Shown here piece after piece: positions 1 through 5,746 of a stretch of DNA of 12,687 nucleotides. The stretch is from the NCBI GenBank assembly GCA_963649145.1, contig CAVJGI010000062.1:1-12687 (forward strand), read 5' to 3'. The notes under the pieces are model-generated. The model saw only the letters and a list, made by a program, of their open reading frames with translations, was not told where the DNA came from and made no database searches. A program made the position numbers and the translations under genes. Within the stretch, counting starts at the first letter, position 1. Each line of letters opens with the position of its first letter. The DNA comes from SVKR01 sp963649145. GTDB lineage: Bacteria; Bacillota; Clostridia; Oscillospirales; Oscillospiraceae.

Positions 1-58
1 TGCGCGATTGGAGCGCGTTGGAGAAGTAACGTCAATAAAACACAGAGAGCACACGTTG

Positions 59-89
59 AAGCGGACGGCGCAGCCCGTGCCGTCCGCTT
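59..89 (+). terminator. Hairpin, possible terminator at left edge
   Basis: An 11-bp inverted repeat, AAGCGGACGGC at 59-69 and GCCGTCCGCTT at 79-89, encloses a 9-base loop. Only a short T stretch follows on the plus strand, so termination is plausible but weak. If it is a terminator, it would serve a plus-strand gene lying mostly off the left edge of the window. Confidence 0.35.
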
Positions 90-198
90 TACCGGGAGAA
101 GCTGACGAATTGGCTTATAACCAACAGATACTTCTCAGGGCAACAGCTTTGCCTTTACGCTCTCCTTCTTCACAAACGGATCTGACCAGAAGCGGGAG

Positions 199-312
199 TC
201 ATAGGAACATTGTCGTTCCGCAGTGCAACCCGCCATAGAAGAGGCCCTTGGTTTCAAAAAGGATGTCCAGACGGCCTGTTTGACTATCAAAGCACAATAC
301 TCCCTGTTGCAT
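199..312 (-). CDS. DUF5348-like small protein, short or truncated
   Basis: A 37-codon ORF starts at ATG 312 behind an excellent ribosome site (AGGAGGT, seven bases upstream). Its peptide reads FDSQTGRLDI early on and YGGLHCG near residues 26-32. These match, from memory, the start of DUF5348 proteins, which are usually about 70-80 residues, share a conserved GGLHCG motif and often sit on conjugative elements. Here a TGA stops the frame soon after GGLHCGTT, so roughly half the family length is present. Reading past the stop in the same frame continues to a TAA about 25 codons later but does not look like the family C-terminus. It is either a natural short variant or a decayed copy. Function unknown; the gene lies on the foreign side of the spoVAC junction. 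Confidence 0.5.
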   Translation of the reverse strand: MQQGVLCFDSQTGRLDILFETKGLFYGGLHCGTTMFL

Positions 313-838
313 GGTACGACCTCCTGTGTGTATAATGTTCTGAAAAAGATGAGCCAGACGGATCAGCTACACCCATCTGGCCCCGTGGCAGTCTGAACTC
401 ATGCGGAATAATGGCCGCTTCAAGTACCTCCTTCCCAATGAATTTTGTCGGATTCAGTCCTGATACTCGCCTGTCACGGTTTTCTCTGACTATCCTAATT
501 ATACAGCGAACATCCGCCCGGAACTCCAGCGCGGGGGAGACGACGGCGTTGGAAAAGCCCGTGATGGGCACGAGCGTGCCCGCCCCGGCGCAGCGCGCGA
601 TGCGGTCATAGACGCCGATGCCGGTCAGCAGTGCGCCGAGAAACACGAGCGCGATGGAGCACCACGTCCCCGCGTCGTCTCGCGACGCGCCGAGCGCGGC
701 GAAGGCGTCCGTCAGCCCCTGCCCGACGCAGCAGATGAGCCCGCCGATCCAGAACGCCTGCAACATATCCTTCCCAAGCGGCGAGCGCGGCGCGGCGCGC
801 TTTACCAGCGCGGCGTATTCTTCGTTCGTAAGCTTCAT
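287..838 (-). CDS. spoVAC: Stage V sporulation protein AC, C-terminally truncated and chimeric
   Basis: SpoVAC is a small membrane protein of the SpoVA channel complex, which moves calcium-dipicolinate into the forespore during sporulation and out during germination. Residues 1 to about 106 fit the family: the KDMLQAFWIGGLICCVGQGL helix, the DAGTWCSIALVFLGALLTGIGVYD stretch in two parts, and AGAGTLVPITGFSNAVVSPALEF. After this the protein turns into a basic, polar tail (about residues 107-183) encoded by the lower-GC DNA, with no membrane helices. The family normally continues with more membrane segments to about 150 residues, so the last third is missing. The start is supported by GGGAG eight bases upstream. 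spoVAD and spoVAE, which normally follow, are absent. The ORF is open, but the product is probably non-functional unless another spoVAC copy exists elsewhere. It is divergent from the ywaF-like gene. Confidence 0.85.
   Translation of the reverse strand: MKLTNEEYAALVKRAAPRSPLGKDMLQAFWIGGLICCVGQGLTDAFAALGASRDDAGTWCSIALVFLGALLTGIGVYDRIARCAGAGTLVPITGFSNAVVSPALEFRADVRCIIRIVRENRDRRVSGLNPTKFIGKEVLEAAIIPHEFRLPRGQMGVADPSGSSFSEHYTHRRSYHATGSIVL
353..423 (-). promoter_or_regulatory. Leader ORF with overlapping attenuator-like hairpin
   Basis: Upstream of the DUF5348-like ORF, the minus strand carries an AAGGAGG ribosome-site motif (427-433), then a small ORF. It can be read from TTG 423 (18 codons, though the site lies very close) or from in-frame ATG 402 (peptide MSSDCHGARWV), ending at TAG 367-369. 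The last codons run into a 9-bp hairpin (arms 373-381 and 353-361, one G-T pair). About four bases after the hairpin comes TTTTT (344-348), then the ribosome site of the next gene. A short translated leader whose end overlaps a terminator stem is the usual layout of ribosome-mediated attenuation, so that role is inferred. A TATAAT hexamer lies further upstream at 498-503 but has no good -35 partner. No inducer can be suggested. Confidence 0.35.
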
Positions 839-955
839 TCATCCAGCTCCCTTCTGCGCTTTAGCTTGCGGAAAAAGCCGGAAAAAATGCGCCGCAGCGC
901 AAAAAAAGCGCGATTTGGCTTTTCTTCGCCGCGGCGGTGTGCTATGCTTTGGACT

Positions 956-1669
956 ATGGAACTCTTTTTTGCATTGGAAGACGAGCTGCCCGCGGACGCG
1001 GGCTTTTCGCTCTGGGGCGGCGCGCATCTCGCGGCGCTCGCGCTTGCGGCGGCGCTCATCGCGGGGCTCTGCCTCGGCTTTCGCCGCGCGTCGGAGACCG
1101 GGCGGCGGGCGCTGCGCCGCGGCGTCGGCTGGGCGGTGCTGGCGCTGGAGCTGCTGCGTGCGGGGAATCTCATCCTGCGCGGCGCGTTCTCCGTCTATTA
1201 CCTGCCGCTGCACCTCTGCGGGCTCGCGGTGTTTTTCACGCTGGGCGACGCCCTGCAGCCGGGCGCGCTCATCGGGAATTTTCTTTACAGCACCTGCATG
1301 CCCGGCGCGGCGTTTGCGCTGCTTTTTCCGGACTGGACGGCTTACCCGGTCTGGGGCTATCATTCCGTCGTGGCGTTCGCGGTCCATGCGCTGATAGTCG
1401 CTTATCCGCTGATGCTGGTCACGGGCGGCGCGCTGCGGCGGGAAGTGCGGCTCCTGCCGCGTTGCTTTGCGCTGCTGCTCGCCCTCGCCGCCGCGGTCTA
1501 CGGCTTCGACCGGCTCGTCGGCGCGAATTACATGTTTCTCCTCGCTCCCGCGCCCGACTCGCCCCTCGAATGGTTCGCCGGCTTTCTGGGAAACCCCGGC
1601 TATCTGCTGGGCTACCTCCCCATGTTAGCCGCAGTCTGGGCAGCCCTCTACCTGCCGGGGAAAAGATAA
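956..1669 (+). CDS. YwaF-type integral membrane protein (TIGR02206/TMEM164 family)
   Basis: A 237-residue hydrophobic protein with about seven predicted membrane segments. Family-like marks are the LPLHLCGL motif in the third helix, RAGNL before it, GANYMFL after the sixth helix, and a late FLGNPGYLLGYLPML helix. These resemble the YwaF/TIGR02206 group of bacterial membrane proteins related to TMEM164; the biochemical role in bacteria is not established. I chose ATG 956 because the peptide from there (MELFFALEDELP) begins just before the first helix. The frame is open upstream to ATG 866 and includes ATG 944, but that extension is a basic, low-complexity stretch and neither start has a convincing ribosome site. 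An extended -10 (TGC TATGCT, 940-948) lies immediately before ATG 956, so a near-leaderless transcript is conceivable. The neighbour upstream is divergent spoVAC; downstream is a palindrome cluster, then convergent prfC. Confidence 0.7.
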   Translation: MELFFALEDELPADAGFSLWGGAHLAALALAAALIAGLCLGFRRASETGRRALRRGVGWAVLALELLRAGNLILRGAFSVYYLPLHLCGLAVFFTLGDALQPGALIGNFLYSTCMPGAAFALLFPDWTAYPVWGYHSVVAFAVHALIVAYPLMLVTGGALRREVRLLPRCFALLLALAAAVYGFDRLVGANYMFLLAPAPDSPLEWFAGFLGNPGYLLGYLPMLAAVWAALYLPGKR

Positions 1670-1684
1670 AAAAGCCTCGCAGAG

Positions 1685-1862
1685 TTCGCGGCGCGCACGC
1701 CGCGAAAAAAGTCAAATTCATTTTTCGGCGCGACACGTGCGTGCCGAAAAATACTCTGCGCGGAGCGAACGTGCAAGCGCCCTGCCGAACGGCAGGGCGC
1801 TTGTGCGCTGAGCGGAGTGAATCCCTTTCAAATGAGAGCCCAGCGAAGCGGGTCTCATTTGA
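1685..1862. repeat. Cluster of four palindromes between convergent genes
   Basis: Four separate inverted repeats fill the space between the ends of the ywaF-like gene and prfC. (1) TTCGCGGCG 1685-1693 with CGCCGCGAA 1698-1706. (2) ATTTTTCGGC 1720-1729 with GCCGAAAAAT 1743-1752. (3) A perfect 14-bp pair, CAAGCGCCCTGCCG 1774-1787 with CGGCAGGGCGCTTG 1790-1803, with only two bases between the arms. (4) TCAAATGAGA 1828-1837 with TCTCATTTGA 1853-1862, whose loop adds a CCC/GGG pair and the sequence AGCGAAGC. The last begins four bases past the prfC stop and probably helps end prfC transcripts or protect their 3' ends. None has a clean T-run, except that on the minus strand the series finishes at a TTTTTT tract (complement of about 1669-1674). 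Such runs of hairpins are often dispersed intergenic repeats, but that cannot be shown from one copy. Confidence 0.75.
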
Positions 1863-1866
1863 GGCT

Positions 1867-3480
1867 TTAGCCCTGCTCAATATCCTGATGGAACTCCGTC
1901 AGGACAAGTCCCTCGTTTTTCTCCTGCGCCCAGCGGACGGTCCATGCGCCGTTGAAGATGAGCAGGTCGCAGCCGCGGACGTCGCGGACCCAGCGGGTGT
2001 CGCCGGTGAAGTTATAGTCCGCGCCGTTGAAGTCCGGGTTCTGGACGCGGCGGATGAACTCGTGCGGCAGGTCGCGCTGGATGAACTCCACGCCGTATTC
2101 GCTCTTCATGCGGAACTTCAGCACGTCGAATTGCAGCACGCCGACGACACCGACGATGACCTGCTCCATACCGGCGTTGGGGTAGAAGAAGATCTGGATC
2201 GCGCCCTCCTGCGCGATCTCGGTCATGCCCTTGGCGAACTGCTTGCGCTTCATGGAGTCCACCTGCTCGATGATGGCGAAGTGCTCCGGCGCGAAGGTCG
2301 GGATGCCGGTGAAGCGGATGAGCTGCCCCGCCTCGCAGATCGTGTCGCCGATGGAGAAGGTGCCGGGGTCGAATACGCCGATGATATCTCCGGCGTAAGC
2401 CTCGTCGATGATGTCGCGCTCCTGCGCCATCATCTGCTGCGGCTGGGCAAGGCGGAGCGTCTTGCCGCTTTGCAGGTGGAAATACTCCTTGCCGCGCTGG
2501 AATTTTCCGGAGCAGATGCGCAGGAAGGAGATGCGGTCGCGGTGCGCCTTGTTCATGTTCGCCTGAATCTTGAACACGAAGGCGGAGAAATGGTCGTCCG
2601 TCGGGTCGATGAGCTCGCCCGTCTCGGCGTTGCGGCGCGCGAGCGGCGCGGTCGTGAGCTGTAAGAAGCTCTCCAAAAACTGCTCCACGCCGAAATTATG
2701 CAGCGCCGAGCCGAAGAACACGGGACTGAGCTTGCCCGCGTGAACGCGCGCGAGGTCGAAGTCCTCGCCTGCGCCCTCCACGAGCTCCACCTGCTCGCAA
2801 AGCTCCTCGCGGAAGCGCGCGCCGATGAGCTCGTCGAGCGCCGCGGTGTCCTCGATGGGGCAGGTGATGCTCTGGAGGCGCTTTGCGCCGCCGTGGTAGT
2901 TCGTGTAGGTCAGAACGCTGCGGCTTTCGCGGTCATAAATGCCCTTGAAGGTCGCGCCGCAGCTGACGGGCCAGTTCATCGGATAGGTCGCGATTCCGAA
3001 TTCCGTTTCCAGCTCGTCGAGCAGCTCGAAGGGGTCGCGCGACTCGTGGTCGAGCTTGTTGATGAAGGTGAAGATGGGGATGCCGCGCATGGCGCAGACC
3101 TTGAAGAGCTTGCGCGTCTGCGGCTCGATGCCCTTGGCGGCGTCGATGACCATGACGGCGCTGTCCGCCGCCATCAGCGTGCGGTAAGTGTCCTCGGAGA
3201 AGTCCTGATGCCCCGGCGTGTCGAGAATGTTGATGCAGCAGCCCTCGTATTCAAACTGGAGCACGGAGCTCGTGACGGAAATGCCGCGCTGCTTTTCCAG
3301 CTCCATCCAGTCGCTGACGGCGTGCTTGTCGCCCTGCTTGCCCTTGACGGAGCCGGCGGACTGGATCGCCCCGCCGTAAAGCAGCAGCTTTTCCGTCAGC
3401 GTCGTTTTGCCCGCGTCCGGGTGGGAAATGATGGCAAAGGTCCGGCGCCGCCGGATCTGGTCGATCGTTTTCTGGTCCAT
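1867..3480 (-). CDS. prfC: Peptide chain release factor 3 (RF3)
   Basis: RF3 is a cytoplasmic translational GTPase that removes class I release factors from the ribosome after peptide release. The 537-residue product is about the family length (roughly 525-530) and complete. The GTPase motifs are all present: P-loop HPDAGKTT at residues 20-27, switch I RGISVTSSV from residue 65, DTPGHQDFSEDTYRTL from 87, and NKLD at 141-144. RF3-specific features are the KHAVSDWMELEKQRGIS stretch just before switch I and the C-terminal half with FEYEG, SVLTYTNYHGG and the VGVVGVLQFDVLKFRMKSEY segment. Start at ATG 3480; an AAGGA lies about a dozen bases upstream, a modest ribosome site. It appears to be a single-gene unit: a bidirectional terminator separates it from the upstream lipoprotein gene, and a palindrome cluster follows it. 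Confidence 0.97.
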   Translation of the reverse strand: MDQKTIDQIRRRRTFAIISHPDAGKTTLTEKLLLYGGAIQSAGSVKGKQGDKHAVSDWMELEKQRGISVTSSVLQFEYEGCCINILDTPGHQDFSEDTYRTLMAADSAVMVIDAAKGIEPQTRKLFKVCAMRGIPIFTFINKLDHESRDPFELLDELETEFGIATYPMNWPVSCGATFKGIYDRESRSVLTYTNYHGGAKRLQSITCPIEDTAALDELIGARFREELCEQVELVEGAGEDFDLARVHAGKLSPVFFGSALHNFGVEQFLESFLQLTTAPLARRNAETGELIDPTDDHFSAFVFKIQANMNKAHRDRISFLRICSGKFQRGKEYFHLQSGKTLRLAQPQQMMAQERDIIDEAYAGDIIGVFDPGTFSIGDTICEAGQLIRFTGIPTFAPEHFAIIEQVDSMKRKQFAKGMTEIAQEGAIQIFFYPNAGMEQVIVGVVGVLQFDVLKFRMKSEYGVEFIQRDLPHEFIRRVQNPDFNGADYNFTGDTRWVRDVRGCDLLIFNGAWTVRWAQEKNEGLVLTEFHQDIEQG

Positions 3481-3520
3481 AAGTCTCTTTTTCCTTTTCT
3501 AAGTTTCGGTTCCAAAGCGC

Positions 3521-3566
3521 AAAAACGCGCCGGAAGCCAAAAATTCGCGGTCTCCGGTGCGTTTTT
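3521..3566. terminator. Bidirectional Rho-independent terminator
   Basis: A 14-bp stem with one G-T pair joins AAAAACGCGCCGGA (3521-3534) to TCCGGTGCGTTTTT (3553-3566) across an 18-base loop. On both strands the stem ends in a run of five T. On the minus strand it lies about a dozen bases after the stop of the DUF4358 lipoprotein gene and 40 bases before the prfC start, so it should insulate prfC from that transcript. Confidence 0.8.
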
Positions 3567-3578
3567 CTGTTTATGCGG

Positions 3579-4055
3579 TTACTTCAGCGCGTCCGTGAAG
3601 GTCTTGAACGCAGTGGTCTTCTCCGTGTCGGAGAGGATGCAGTACATCACATAGTCGCCCTGCACCTTGACCTCGGCGTTCATCATTTTCGGCTTCTCGT
3701 CCGGCATATATTCGTCCATCCAGCTGTCCTGCCGCAGCTTCAGATAGCTCTCGACCAGCGCCTTCAGATCGGAGATGCTCAGCGTGCCCGCCTTGAAAAT
3801 GCCGAACTCGTCGATGTTCGTGCCCATGGTGTTGATGCGGATGGCGTATTCGCCGAGCTCGGCGGCGTCCTTTTTGAAGTAGCCCTTCACATAGCTTGCG
3901 CCGGGATCGGCGAGATCGGGCTTGCCGATGGCGGTGCCGACCGCGTCGGCAAGGTCCGCCACGGGGACGTTTTTGCTCGCGCTACTGCCGCCGCAGGCGG
4001 CGAGCAGGGAGATGAGCAGCACGGCGATGAGCAGAATGGAAATGCGTTTTTTCAT
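3579..4055 (-). CDS. DUF4358 family lipoprotein
   Basis: A 158-residue exported lipoprotein. It opens with MKKR, a hydrophobic stretch (residues 5-18) and the lipobox LAAC with the lipid-accepting cysteine at residue 21, then a short GSSASK linker. The remaining domain resembles DUF4358: a central segment YAIRINTMGTNIDEFGIF and the later alternating segment KVQGDYVMYCILSD. The family is of unknown function and, in clostridia, is often found near SGNH hydrolases or MBOAT acyltransferases (from memory). Start at ATG 4055 with AAGGA nine bases upstream. It begins 45 bases after the stop of the SGNH hydrolase gene on the same strand with no hairpin between, so the two are probably one operon whose products meet at the outer face of the membrane. 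The operon ends at the terminator at 3521-3566. Confidence 0.85.
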   Translation of the reverse strand: MKKRISILLIAVLLISLLAACGGSSASKNVPVADLADAVGTAIGKPDLADPGASYVKGYFKKDAAELGEYAIRINTMGTNIDEFGIFKAGTLSISDLKALVESYLKLRQDSWMDEYMPDEKPKMMNAEVKVQGDYVMYCILSDTEKTTAFKTFTDALK

Positions 4056-4100
4056 ATCATTTGTTCCTTCTTTATCCCAAAAGTTTTTTTAAGTGCGGTT

Positions 4101-5009
4101 TTATTTCTCGGATTCCAGCCACGCATGCGTGCGCAGATAGGCGAGCACCTGCTGGAACGTCTCGCCCGTCAGGTGGATGCCGTCGCCGTTCTGACTCGTC
4201 TCCGGCAGGTTGCCGTCCGCGCCGACGATCGCCTCGCGGCTGTTGAGGAAGCGGCAGCCGGTGTCTGCCGCGATCTGCTCGATCCAGCCGTTCGCGGCGT
4301 TGATCTTCTCGTTGCTGATCTCGTTTTTATACTTGTAGCTGTCCGCCACGGGGTAGATGGAGTTCAAGATGATCTTCGTGTCCGGGCTCGCCGCCTGAAT
4401 GGACTGCACCAGCGCGGTGTAGTCCCGGATGAACCACTCCTCGTCCATGAACGAAACGCCGTTGACGCCGAGCGTGATGCACATGTATTCCGGCTTCGCC
4501 TTCTCGACCGCCTCCGTGATGAGCAGCTCCTCGCCCGTTTCGGGATAGACGATCCGCGCAACGGAGTAGTAAGAGAGCGTCAGCGTGCCGCTCGCGGGGG
4601 TCCAGACCTGCGTCGTGTCCTTCCCGCCGGAGAGAACGCCGTAGGCCTTCAGACCGTAGGTCGTACTGTCGCCGAGGAAGATGATCTTATCCTGATATTC
4701 CGTCCCGGCGTCCGCCGTCTCCGTGAGGCGGACGGAGCTCGCCGGCTGCGGCGTGTCGGTGACTGCGGGCGTGTCGGTCGGCTGCGGCGCGTCCGTGTTT
4801 TCCGGGGTATCGGTGTTCTCCGGCGCGTCGGTCGGGAGCGCGGCGTTCGGGTCCTCGGTCTCCAGCGTAAAGCCGCCGCTCTCGGTCTCCTGCGGCTTTT
4901 CCTCCTGCTTGGCGCAGGCGGAGAAAAACAGCGCGAAAACGCTCAGCAGCACGCAGAGCACAATGGCGGCGGACCAGAGCGTATAGATCATATTTTTCTT
5001 TGCTTTCAT
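4101..5009 (-). CDS. Membrane-anchored SGNH/GDSL-type hydrolase
   Basis: A 302-residue surface protein in three parts. Residues 1-31 form a basic start and one hydrophobic helix ending FFSAC; Cys32 may be a lipidation site, although the -3 residue is Phe, so a plain membrane anchor is equally possible. About 60-90 is a Pro/Thr/Asp linker made of repeats such as TDAPEN, TDTPEN and TDAPQP. From about 107 comes an SGNH domain: GDSTTYG with nucleophile Ser115, LGVNG with Asn183 (block III), and DGIHLT with Asp276 and His279 near the C-terminus. Such enzymes remove or transfer acyl groups on polysaccharides, peptidoglycan or lipids; the substrate here is unknown. ATG 5009 was chosen because it starts right before the helix and has AAGGGAG upstream (about 12 bases away). 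The frame stays open to 5063, but that extension crosses a GGGGG/CCCCC hairpin (5045-5058) and looks untranslated. It is followed by the DUF4358 lipoprotein gene. Confidence 0.88.
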   Translation of the reverse strand: MKAKKNMIYTLWSAAIVLCVLLSVFALFFSACAKQEEKPQETESGGFTLETEDPNAALPTDAPENTDTPENTDAPQPTDTPAVTDTPQPASSVRLTETADAGTEYQDKIIFLGDSTTYGLKAYGVLSGGKDTTQVWTPASGTLTLSYYSVARIVYPETGEELLITEAVEKAKPEYMCITLGVNGVSFMDEEWFIRDYTALVQSIQAASPDTKIILNSIYPVADSYKYKNEISNEKINAANGWIEQIAADTGCRFLNSREAIVGADGNLPETSQNGDGIHLTGETFQQVLAYLRTHAWLESEK

Positions 5010-5112
5010 CGGTAAAAACAACTCCCTTTTGTCGGTCGTTTTTTGGGGGAAAGCCCCCGTCAAGAGCTAATCATAACCGGCTTTGTATCATTTTTCCAGC
5101 ATGCGGCGTTTT

Positions 5113-5523
5113 TTATTCTTCCACGATCACTCTGTCGATGCCGTTTTTTTCAAATTCGTCCATATAATCGTCCATGCGGCTCGTGAGCTCCGTGACGTCG
5201 CTGGAGTCGAGATTCTCGCGCACCATGTCGCGGCGGGCGAGCTCCTCGGCGAGGATGTCGAAAAACACGGCGTCCTCATAGTCGGCGATCGCCTCGTGGA
5301 TGCCGCCGTCCTCATAGGCTTTGGAGGGGAAGCAGTGGCCCATATAGTGCTCGGCGAGCGCCTTCATCCCGTGCTTGGAGCAGAGGGCGAAAAGCTTTTC
5401 CTGCAAGCGGTCGTAATCCTCAAAGCGGTCGTCCTCCTGACGGGTGGAGTTCAAGATCCAGTTCCCGACGTAAACGAGGTCCAGCAGACGGCGAAATTCC
5501 TTCTCGGTCAATTCAATATTCAA
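5113..5523 (-). CDS. Uncharacterised acidic protein with TTG start
   Basis: A 136-residue, probably cytoplasmic, soluble protein with no signal peptide or membrane segment. It is rich in Asp and Glu and predicted mostly helical; recognisable stretches are LTEKEFRRLLDLVYVGNWIL near the start, the Cys/His-containing ALCSKHGMKALAEHYMGHC, and a strongly acidic tail (DDYMDEFEKNG). I do not recognise a family with certainty; similar conserved hypothetical proteins may exist in clostridia. The start is TTG 5523: it has a near-perfect ribosome site (AGGAGG nine bases upstream), and no better ATG lies nearby. Translation past residue 1 reads MNIELTEKEF. The gene is divergent from murI, and about 100 bases separate it from the SGNH hydrolase gene on the same strand, so it may head a three-gene unit. 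Confidence 0.75.
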   Translation of the reverse strand: MNIELTEKEFRRLLDLVYVGNWILNSTRQEDDRFEDYDRLQEKLFALCSKHGMKALAEHYMGHCFPSKAYEDGGIHEAIADYEDAVFFDILAEELARRDMVRENLDSSDVTELTSRMDDYMDEFEKNGIDRVIVEE

Positions 5524-5576
5524 GTTTTCCGGCCTCCTTCCGACGCTCCGAAAAAAGCGTCCCGTTCCGTTTGGTC

Positions 5577-5590
5577 ATTATAGTATAGCA
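5577..5590 (-). promoter_or_regulatory. Extended -10 promoter for the TTG-start gene
   Basis: On the minus strand, TGC-TATACT (complement of 5582-5590) overlaps a TATAAT (complement of 5577-5582), giving a good extended -10 about 55-60 bases before the TTG 5523 start. No convincing -35 lies at the right spacing. Confidence 0.45.
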
Positions 5591-5682
5591 AACCGCGCGC
5601 CAAAATGCTACACAAATTTCTTGAACAAAGCCGCTTTTTGAAAGAAAAAATTTGCCCCGGCGCGCTTTGCGCAATTTTGCTC

Positions 5683-5711
5683 TTGTAATCGGCGGGAAAA
5701 TAGAATAGAAT
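5683..5711 (+). promoter_or_regulatory. Sigma-A-like promoter for murI
   Basis: TTGTAA (5683-5688) and TAGAAT (5706-5711) stand 17 bases apart, with a second TAGAAT overlapping at 5701-5706. Transcription would start near 5718, leaving a leader of about 30 bases with GGGAG (5733-5737) nine bases before the murI ATG. It probably drives murI, the DUF1934 gene and argS. Confidence 0.6.
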
Positions 5712-5746
5712 GTATCAGTTAAAAAGTAAGATGGGAGTATAGCGCA

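Larger units (their letters stand above)
1..520. mobile_element. Probable edge or remnant of an integrated mobile element
   Basis: This stretch is visibly poorer in G+C than everything after it and uses an ordinary AT-balanced style, unlike the GC-saturated host genes. It meets the spoVAC reading frame at about base 520, where SpoVAC similarity stops abruptly. Inside it are a short DUF5348-like ORF with a strong ribosome site, a leader with a terminator-like hairpin, and a second hairpin near the left edge. DUF5348 proteins are small and common on conjugative elements of gut Bacillota, so a mobile origin is an inference from family knowledge plus composition. No integrase, transposase or clear terminal repeat is visible, because the element would continue off the left edge. 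Bases 1-198 hold no gene I can defend; a plus-strand reading ending RDWSALEK at a stop (27-29), 30 bases before a hairpin, could be a gene tail but is too short to call. Confidence 0.4.

Noticed and set aside
8..238. Plus-strand 76-codon ORF at the left edge
   Set aside because: It runs through a hairpin and antisense to the better-supported DUF5348-like ORF, and its peptide is low in structure and resembles nothing known.
937..2664. Long 575-codon plus-strand ORF
   Set aside because: It is a GC-driven shadow: Arg/Gly/Ala-rich over the YwaF-like gene, then antisense to prfC.
2698..3654. Plus-strand ORF opposite prfC
   Set aside because: Entirely antisense to a well-supported gene; composition is that of a mirrored GC-rich frame.
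3573..5015. 480-codon plus-strand ORF opposite the lipoprotein and SGNH genes
   Set aside because: Antisense to two genes with clear signal peptides and catalytic motifs.
5010..5063. Upstream extension of the SGNH hydrolase to ATG 5063
   Set aside because: It would translate a GGGGG/CCCCC hairpin and put 18 polar residues before the signal helix; ATG 5009 has the ribosome site.
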